A stretch of DNA of 12,237 nt. Source: an uncultured Porphyromonadaceae bacterium. Its GTDB lineage: Bacteria > Bacteroidota > Bacteroidia > Bacteroidales > Muribaculaceae. Location: assembly GCA_947176285.1 (NCBI GenBank), contig CAMWQF010000049.1:1-12237 (forward strand), read 5' to 3'. The notes beneath the pieces were generated by a model, which worked only from the letters and a program-made list of their open reading frames with translations, had not been told where the DNA came from and made no database searches. Made by a program: the position numbers and the translations under genes. Below are positions 6,102-12,237 of this stretch, piece by piece (the first letter of the stretch is position 1; the number at the start of each line of letters is the position of its first letter).

Positions 6102-7337
6102 ATGCGTATTCTGCATACTTCCGATCTACACTTCGGGCAAGTTATCTACCAACATTATGACCGGCTTGATGAACATAAGCATTTCTTTGAGCAACTGAGT
6201 AATTTCATTGATAAGTATCATCCTGACGTCTTGCTGATGAGTGGTGACATCTACGATGTAGCACTGCCAGCGGCTTCTGTATGGACTGATTTTAACTCTG
6301 AAATTGTGAAATTGCATAGAAGATATCCAGAACTAAATATCGTCATCGTAGCAGGAAACCATGATTCTGCCTCCAGAATTGAGTCTCACAGTAAGGTTTG
6401 GCAGCTTGCCGGAATCACTGTAGTCGGGACTCCCCCTCCTATTCTTAATTCAGCCCCGGAGGGTTGGGAAGAAAGATATATAGTCCAGTTGCCAACCGGG
6501 TTCGTAATCGCCATTCCATATATGTCTGGCGACCGCACGGAAACATTAATACACCTTCAAGAATATGTGGCTGCATCAAATATTGACAATCTTCCTGTGG
6601 TGATGACAGGACACCTTGCTGTAGTCGGTTCTGACTTAGAAGGTCATAATCAGGAAATTGGCAGTATGCGGACTGTTTCGTTAGATCGATTTGGCTCCTC
6701 CTATGATTATCTTGCCCTTGGACATATTCACAAGGCTCAGACACTTGGACGCAAAACTATATACGACGAGAATGCAAATGTATATCCGGCTCCAGTTGCC
6801 AGATACTCTGGAAGTGTCGTGCATGTCAGCGAGGATGAAAATTATCCCCATTCTGTAAGCCTTGTAGACATTGACAAACATGGTGGAGATGTGACTATCC
6901 GACAATTAAGGCTCAAACAGTTGCGCCATTTTGTCACGCTTCCTACCGACAATGCTTCCCCTTTCGAATCGTCGAAAGATGCTTTGGAATTTCTTAAGAA
7001 ATTTATCGAAACTGCCGACAAAGTCTATTTTAGATTTCGGTTCTCACAAAATGCTTTGATTCCTGCTGATTTCAATTCCATTGTATATGATATTATTGAC
7101 AAAAGCGGAAAAGACCTCAGATACAATCCAAGGATGATTTTTGTTGCCTCCGACGATGAGGTTATTTCTAATAATGATGAAGGCAAGCATCAACTCGAGT
7201 TGGAGGACATTAAACAAATGACTGACCCACGAGAGTTTATTAGGAAAACAGCCCGCTCCTATCCCGGACTTACTGAAAATGAAATAGATGAGTTGTTTTG
7301 TGAGGTTGAAAGTTATATCAAAAAGTCTGACGCTTAA
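6102..7337 (+). CDS. sbcD: Exonuclease SbcCD, nuclease subunit D
   Basis: SbcD is the Mre11-type metallophosphoesterase of the SbcCD complex; with SbcC it cuts DNA hairpins and blocked double-strand ends in the cytoplasm. The metal-binding phosphoesterase motifs appear in order: HTSDLHFG (5-12; D8, H10), SGDIYD (47-52; D49), GNHDS (85-89; N86, H87), TGHLAV (169-174; H171) and LGHIHKAQ (206-213; H208, H210). The length, 411 residues, is usual for the family. The C-terminal third, rich in acidic residues, corresponds to the capping and SbcC-binding part. sbcC starts 14 bases after its stop, so the two are co-transcribed. The start at 6102 immediately precedes the conserved MRILHTSD; there is no strong ribosome binding site, as is usual in this phylum. 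Confidence 0.95.
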   Translation: MRILHTSDLHFGQVIYQHYDRLDEHKHFFEQLSNFIDKYHPDVLLMSGDIYDVALPAASVWTDFNSEIVKLHRRYPELNIVIVAGNHDSASRIESHSKVWQLAGITVVGTPPPILNSAPEGWEERYIVQLPTGFVIAIPYMSGDRTETLIHLQEYVAASNIDNLPVVMTGHLAVVGSDLEGHNQEIGSMRTVSLDRFGSSYDYLALGHIHKAQTLGRKTIYDENANVYPAPVARYSGSVVHVSEDENYPHSVSLVDIDKHGGDVTIRQLRLKQLRHFVTLPTDNASPFESSKDALEFLKKFIETADKVYFRFRFSQNALIPADFNSIVYDIIDKSGKDLRYNPRMIFVASDDEVISNNDEGKHQLELEDIKQMTDPREFIRKTARSYPGLTENEIDELFCEVESYIKKSDA

Positions 7338-7351
7338 TAAATCTCTTTGCT

Positions 7352-10300
7352 ATGAAGATAAAAAGGCTTGTTATCAGAAACATTGCATCAATTGAAAAAG
7401 GTGAAATCGACTTTGAAAAGGGGCTAATTGACAAGGAGACACAAAAGCCAGCCTCCCTATTCCTAATCACCGGAGATACAGGATCGGGAAAATCAGTGAT
7501 TCTCGATTGCATCTCAATGGCTCTTTATGGCACTACGCCTCGCGTGAAAAGCGTCAATGGCATTAATAACAACGTATATCAGAATAATAACGGTGAAGAA
7601 ATCTCTGTCAATGATATCACTCAATATACACGTATTGGCATCTCTTGGAAAGATGAATGTTTCGCTGAACTCACTTTCATGGGAAATGACAACATAGAAT
7701 ATGTGTCGCGATTTTCCCTTGGAAGAACTAATCGCAACAGATATCGTTCACCGGAATGGAAACTCTGCATAGGAGACAATGAGATTATTGAAAACCGAAA
7801 AAGTGAGATAAAAGCAAGAATTGAGCAAGCAGTCGGACTCTCTTTCGAGCAATTCAGTAGAATGGCAATGCTTGCACAAGGACAGTTTGCCACCTTCCTT
7901 ACCGGCCGGAAAGAAGAGAGAGAAAGGATTCTTGAGCAACTTACAGCCACCGACATTTTTTCTCGCTACGGCGAGGCCATAACTGCCATTTTCAAAGAAT
8001 CCAAACAAGAATATGAGAATTACCGTAAGATTCTACAAGAATTCAGTAAAAAAATTCTTGGCGAAAACATGCGTCAAGAATTATCTGATGAAATGGCTAT
8101 CAAGAACACTCAAGCAGATAAATGCCACAAAGAAACCGTACAGATTCGTCAACGTATATCTTGCACTGAAGCCTTAATCAAAGCCATCAATGACATAAAT
8201 TCACTGCAAGAAGAAAATAAGAAACTATCGAAACTTGAAGAGACTCCGGAGTATAGAAAAAGAATCTCTATCGTTCAACTTTGGGATAATACTACAGCTC
8301 AGAGGGAGTCTCTCTCCGACAAATTAAAGGCCTCTGAATCTTTGAAAGCCGAAAAGAAATCCCTTCAAGAAAAGAAAGTTGACTTTCTTGTTCTTTCCGA
8401 TGACTTTTTTCAACGAGTAGAGGATGCTAATGCTAACTCTCTACGTCTTGAGCAACTGAAACTTTGGATTGATAGCCAACAACCTCTCAAAACACTTTTC
8501 TCTAAATCTTCGATCGTAATTTCAAATCTCAACAACTACTTGACAAAAACAAAAGACATCACCCGTATAGAAAGTGAAACAATAAAAGTTCAAGCGAAGT
8601 TAGAGAATATAGCCAAAGAAATATCATCTCAGAAAGAAAAAGTCACCAATAAGAATAATCTCTGCATTGATTGTCATAATCGCATTCATAATATATCTCT
8701 TGAAAGAGATTCCCTTAAGCCTGTAATGCTTCGCATTGAATCCAACAACTTGCAGACGCGGAAATCATCTTTAAAAGATGTGTTAGTGAGGATAGAAAAC
8801 CATGCATCTGAAATAAAAGAGAGAGAAAAAGCAGAGAAAGAGATTGCCTCTATGGCAAAATCAATCTCCGAACTTGCCACTCTCGCACTAAAAGCTTCAG
8901 AAGAATGCACTCGATTAGAAAAGGATAAAGAGAATTCTGAAGGCAGATACCGCACCATGCTCATAAGTGTGGAGGAAAACTTCAAAGCGTTACGTCGCCA
9001 ACTCGCTGAAGAACATGCCTCACACTGCCCTCTTTGCGGCCAATCTATTAAAGATAAATGCGTAGAGTGGAATAATGAGGTATATTTTTCAAATATTCTT
9101 ACTCCTCTCGAAGAGGAAAAGAAAAAATGTGCAGCAGAATATTCTTCAGCCAAAGAAAAGGCTGATAAGATAAGCAAAGAGTTGAACACCCTTTCCGGTG
9201 AACTCAAAGCCAAGGAAACGGAACTCACGAAAAGGAAAAACTTCGTGTTAAAGACTGAAAATGAAATCAATGAGATAATCAAGTCTCTCGAAATAGATAC
9301 TTCAGATAATCTTCACGCAGCAATCTCTGCTGAGTTGGATAACGTCGAGAAGAAAATCATGGTTGTCTCTGAAAAACTCAAGCAATCTGATAAACTTCAA
9401 AATGATATAGACAAACTGAGGATACAAAAGGATTCACTTGACAAAGATCTCAAATTAGAAGAGAAAAGCCTTCAGGATCTTCTCACTTCTCAGACCAAAA
9501 GTGAAGAGACATTAAAGATGTCGAGACTCCGTCTTATTGAGTTGTGCAAGGAAAAGGATGATTTGTTCACTATAGTCTCAGATGATCTAAAAGATTATGC
9601 CAATGATTGGATGAATGATCCCGATGCTATTGCTATTCGTCTCAAACAAGACGCCGACGAGTTCTCTGATAAGACTTCCACTTATGAAAAGTCGGTGATT
9701 GAACACAATGCTCATTTAAAGACTCTTGACGCCATTACTAGGACAAAGAATGCCCTTTCATGTATTCTGGAGTCCTTTGCTACTCTGGAAAATGTTGACT
9801 CAAATTTCCACAATTTAAAAAAATTAAATTTGGAAGCCGTTGGAGATCTTTGGTCTGATTTCCATATAAAAGTTATCTCCATTAATCAGAGAATTGCTGA
9901 CAACGAATCAAAAATCCATTCTCTTGATAAAAAACTCCATGATTATTATGAGCATAGTGGAAATTCTGAAGCAACTCTTATGCAACTTCTCAAAGCTGCT
10001 GATGAAATCAGCCATATGAGAAGGGAGCAAGATCGACACCTTAATGAAAAACAAAAAGTCTCAACCCTTCTGGCAGATGCGTTGAAAAAAAAGCAAGAGA
10101 ATATGCACGCCCTTAATATTGAGGATGAATCCAAAATTGAGAGTATTGTAGATCTTAAGGCTAAAGAAGATTCACTCCTCTTGCACTATCGTGATCTTAC
10201 GCAACGACTTGGTGCTATTAAGGAGAAACTTGATGCTGATGCCGAAACCCGAAAAGAAACTGAAAGCAAGAGATCCGATCTTGAAAAGAAACGTGTGCGT

Positions 10301-10813
10301 ATGGAAAAATGGGAAAAGATGAATTCTTATTTTGGTGGCACTCGTTTCCGTACACTCGTTCAGTCTCACATTCTGCGTCCTCTCTTGCACAACGCTAACT
10401 TGTATCTCCGACAGATCACTGACCATTACACTCTCACATGCAGTGATGTCAACGAGCAACTTTCCATTCTTGTGCGTGATAGATACCATAATAATGAGCC
10501 TCGAAGTGTCACAGTTCTATCAGGTGGAGAAAGATTTATGGTTTCGCTCGCTCTTTCACTTGCACTTTCGGCCATGAATAGGCCTGATATGAACGTGGAT
10601 ATTTTGTTTATCGACGAAGGTTTCGGCACTCTCGATGCAAAGAGCCTCGAGATGGTGATGAATACACTTCGACAGTTGCCCGAAATTAACGGTAATTCCG
10701 GTCGACGGGTTGGTGTGATTTCTCACCGCGAGGAACTTGCCGAACAAATTGATTGCCAAATACAATTGCAAAGTTTTGGGGAGGGTCGTTCACGAATTGT
10801 AATTCCTAACTAA
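7352..10813 (+). CDS. sbcC: Exonuclease SbcCD, ATPase subunit C (Rad50/SMC-like)
   Basis: SbcC is the ABC-type ATPase that tethers DNA ends and drives the SbcD nuclease. The N-terminal lobe has Walker A GDTGSGKS (41-48) and a Q-loop region MAMLAQGQFATFL. A long charged coiled coil fills about residues 200-1000, broken in the middle by the zinc hook HCPLCG, with C559 and C562, where two SbcC molecules join. The C-terminal lobe has the ABC signature LSGGER (S1057), Walker B VDILFIDEGFGTLD (D1088, E1089, with the D-loop) and the H-loop histidine H1125 in VISHREE. All catalytic parts are intact, so the protein should be functional. At 1153 residues it is about a hundred longer than the E. coli protein, from extra coiled coil. 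No frameshift or foreign segment is seen. Confidence 0.95.
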   Translation: MKIKRLVIRNIASIEKGEIDFEKGLIDKETQKPASLFLITGDTGSGKSVILDCISMALYGTTPRVKSVNGINNNVYQNNNGEEISVNDITQYTRIGISWKDECFAELTFMGNDNIEYVSRFSLGRTNRNRYRSPEWKLCIGDNEIIENRKSEIKARIEQAVGLSFEQFSRMAMLAQGQFATFLTGRKEERERILEQLTATDIFSRYGEAITAIFKESKQEYENYRKILQEFSKKILGENMRQELSDEMAIKNTQADKCHKETVQIRQRISCTEALIKAINDINSLQEENKKLSKLEETPEYRKRISIVQLWDNTTAQRESLSDKLKASESLKAEKKSLQEKKVDFLVLSDDFFQRVEDANANSLRLEQLKLWIDSQQPLKTLFSKSSIVISNLNNYLTKTKDITRIESETIKVQAKLENIAKEISSQKEKVTNKNNLCIDCHNRIHNISLERDSLKPVMLRIESNNLQTRKSSLKDVLVRIENHASEIKEREKAEKEIASMAKSISELATLALKASEECTRLEKDKENSEGRYRTMLISVEENFKALRRQLAEEHASHCPLCGQSIKDKCVEWNNEVYFSNILTPLEEEKKKCAAEYSSAKEKADKISKELNTLSGELKAKETELTKRKNFVLKTENEINEIIKSLEIDTSDNLHAAISAELDNVEKKIMVVSEKLKQSDKLQNDIDKLRIQKDSLDKDLKLEEKSLQDLLTSQTKSEETLKMSRLRLIELCKEKDDLFTIVSDDLKDYANDWMNDPDAIAIRLKQDADEFSDKTSTYEKSVIEHNAHLKTLDAITRTKNALSCILESFATLENVDSNFHNLKKLNLEAVGDLWSDFHIKVISINQRIADNESKIHSLDKKLHDYYEHSGNSEATLMQLLKAADEISHMRREQDRHLNEKQKVSTLLADALKKKQENMHALNIEDESKIESIVDLKAKEDSLLLHYRDLTQRLGAIKEKLDADAETRKETESKRSDLEKKRVRMEKWEKMNSYFGGTRFRTLVQSHILRPLLHNANLYLRQITDHYTLTCSDVNEQLSILVRDRYHNNEPRSVTVLSGGERFMVSLALSLALSAMNRPDMNVDILFIDEGFGTLDAKSLEMVMNTLRQLPEINGNSGRRVGVISHREELAEQIDCQIQLQSFGEGRSRIVIPN

Positions 10814-10857
10814 TCTTTGTGCCAATTCGTTAGATTCTATAGAATTAACATACGATT

Positions 10858-10902
10858 AAAAGAAAAAAAGTCATCTCCATTAAGATGACTTTTTTCTTTT
10901 TT
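10858..10902. terminator. Bidirectional terminator between sbcC and trpB
   Basis: AGTCATCT (10869-10876) and AGATGACT (10883-10890) pair around a CCATTA loop. The stem extends through an A-run on the left (10858-10868) and a T-run on the right (10891-10902), so it can end both sbcC from the left and the minus-strand trpB from the right. Confidence 0.85.
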
Positions 10903-10920
10903 AGTATATTTATCAAGGTC

Positions 10921-12237
10921 TTATTTCACCTTATTAAGTTTTTCTGTATTCTTTTCAATCGACTCATCAGAGACATGATAGTTGGCAAGGTCTCCCGCTA
11001 TGTAACTGTCATAGGCAGCCATGTCTATTAGACCATGACCTGAAAGATTAAAGAGGATTACCGGTGCTGTACCTTCCTCATTAGCCTTCTTAGCCTCTCT
11101 AATTGCAGCGGCTATTGCATGGGAACTCTCTGGAGCCGGAATGATACCTTCTGTCTGAGCAAACAATGTCGCAGCAGCAAAAGTCTCAAGTTGCGGTATG
11201 TCTACAGCCTCCATTAAATCCTGGCTTTTGAGTTGACTGACTACTGAGCCGGCACCATGGTAACGCAATCCTCCTGCATGGATATTAGCCGGAGAGAAAT
11301 CATGGCCTAATGTGTACATAGGTATCATTGGTGTATACCCTGCTTCATCTCCAAAATCGTAACGTAGTTTTCCCCTTGTCAATTTAGGACAAGATTCAGG
11401 TTCTGCCGCTATAAATCTTGTATTTCTTTCTCCACTGAAGTTATGACGCATGAAAGGGAAGGATATACCTGAGAAATTGCTGCCTCCTCCAAAGCAACCG
11501 ATAACTATATCAGGATATTCACCTGCCATTTCCATTTGCTTTTCTGCCTCAAGACCGATCACCGTTTGGTGAAGGGCAACATGGTTGAGCACTGATCCAA
11601 GCACATACTTACAATTTTCAGTTGCCATAGCCAGTTCAACTGCCTCGGATATCGCTGTGCCCAATGATCCTTGATAAGTGGGGTTCTCCGTAATTATTTT
11701 GCGTCCCGCTTTAGTAGACATTGAAGGTGATGCTATCACTTCAGCACCATAGGTCTGCATGATGCTTCGGCGATAAGGCTTTTGATTGAATGACACCTTA
11801 ACCATATATACAGCAAGGTTAAGACCGAAATGCTTAGCCGCAAGAGATAAAGCCGCGCCCCATTGACCGGCACCGGTTTCTGTTGTGATGTTTGTCACAC
11901 CCTCCTTCTTGCAGAAGTAAGCCTGAGGTATAGCAGAATTAAGTTTGTGACTTCCTACCGGACTTACACTTTCATTTTTAAAATAAATATGAGCCTTCGT
12001 CCCAAGCGCTTTTTCTAAGCCTCTTGCTCGCACGAGAGGAGTAGGACGATAGATCTTATACATTTCTCTTACCTCTTCCGGTATTTCGATAAATCTGTCT
12101 GTATCGTTCATCTCTTGCAGAGATGCCTCTTTTGAGAATAATGGCATGAGATCTTCAGCTTTCAGAGGTGCTCCTGTTCCAGGATTAATCATCGGCTGTG
12201 GTTTTACAGGCATATCGGCTACGATGTTATACCATGC
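10921..12237 (-). CDS. trpB: TrpB2-type tryptophan synthase beta chain, 5' end cut by window edge
   Basis: This PLP enzyme joins indole to serine to make tryptophan. The visible part is 438 codons. The first in-frame Met is at 12213-12211, but the frame stays open to the edge and reads AWYNIVAD before that Met. TrpB2 proteins typically carry W-Y-N-x-x-AD-M-P near residue 20, so the true start lies a short way outside. Counting from that Met, RPTPL (56-60), NESVSPVGSHKLNSA with the PLP lysine K90, ETGAGQWGAAL with the catalytic Glu (112), and GCFGGGSNFSG binding the PLP phosphate are clear. The long N-terminus and the NESVSPVGSHK form mark the TrpB2 subfamily, which usually does not pair with TrpA in the standard way. 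No other trp gene is in view. It converges on sbcC with a shared terminator. Confidence 0.93.
   Translation of the reverse strand, partial: AWYNIVADMPVKPQPMINPGTGAPLKAEDLMPLFSKEASLQEMNDTDRFIEIPEEVREMYKIYRPTPLVRARGLEKALGTKAHIYFKNESVSPVGSHKLNSAIPQAYFCKKEGVTNITTETGAGQWGAALSLAAKHFGLNLAVYMVKVSFNQKPYRRSIMQTYGAEVIASPSMSTKAGRKIITENPTYQGSLGTAISEAVELAMATENCKYVLGSVLNHVALHQTVIGLEAEKQMEMAGEYPDIVIGCFGGGSNFSGISFPFMRHNFSGERNTRFIAAEPESCPKLTRGKLRYDFGDEAGYTPMIPMYTLGHDFSPANIHAGGLRYHGAGSVVSQLKSQDLMEAVDIPQLETFAAATLFAQTEGIIPAPESSHAIAAAIREAKKANEEGTAPVILFNLSGHGLIDMAAYDSYIAGDLANYHVSDESIEKNTEKLNKVK

Noticed and set aside
8686..9282. 198-residue minus-strand open frame in sbcC
   Set aside because: Ser/Phe-rich antisense of a Lys/Glu-rich coiled coil, a common artefact.
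10834..10845. Perfect 12-base palindrome ATTCTATAGAAT after sbcC
   Set aside because: AT-rich, unrepeated elsewhere, between convergent genes with a clear terminator nearby; could be chance.

Overview
The window reads as chromosomal DNA of a Bacteroidales bacterium, probably a gut member near Bacteroides or Muribaculaceae. Three promoters fit or nearly fit the Bacteroidetes layout (TTTG, 20 bases, TAnnTTTG). Shine-Dalgarno sites are mostly weak. The short serine-pathway dehydrogenase carries a Bacteroidales-type active-site variant. The family and genus are inference; no rRNA or other marker gene is present.

Layout. Positions 1-299 (minus) hold the N-terminus of a PLD-like/SNF2 helicase of a kind often found in accessory DNA; it runs off the left edge. 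Positions 358 to about 693 (minus) contain no convincing protein gene. They do contain a consensus promoter, several helices including a long-range 13-bp pairing of the two ends, and a U-tailed terminator. I read this as a roughly 335-nt structured RNA, or as a leader controlling the helicase. Positions 932-3863 (plus) are a two-gene operon: a polytopic NapH-like polyferredoxin, then a Tat-type lipoprotein with an aldo/keto reductase domain and a C-terminal ferredoxin domain. Positions 4021-6021 are serC-serA, with their own promoter and a strong terminator. Positions 6102-10813 are sbcD-sbcC. After a bidirectional terminator, the minus-strand gene at 10921-12237 is a TrpB2-type tryptophan synthase beta chain whose start lies beyond the right edge.

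Function. serA and serC supply the first two steps of phosphorylated serine synthesis, from 3-phosphoglycerate to phosphoserine. SbcC and SbcD form the ATP-dependent Rad50/Mre11-type nuclease complex that processes DNA ends and hairpins. The iron-sulfur protein and aldo/keto reductase probably form an envelope-located electron-transfer pair of unknown substrate. The parts most worth a second look are the unrecognised structured RNA next to the helicase and the exported ferredoxin-reductase pair.
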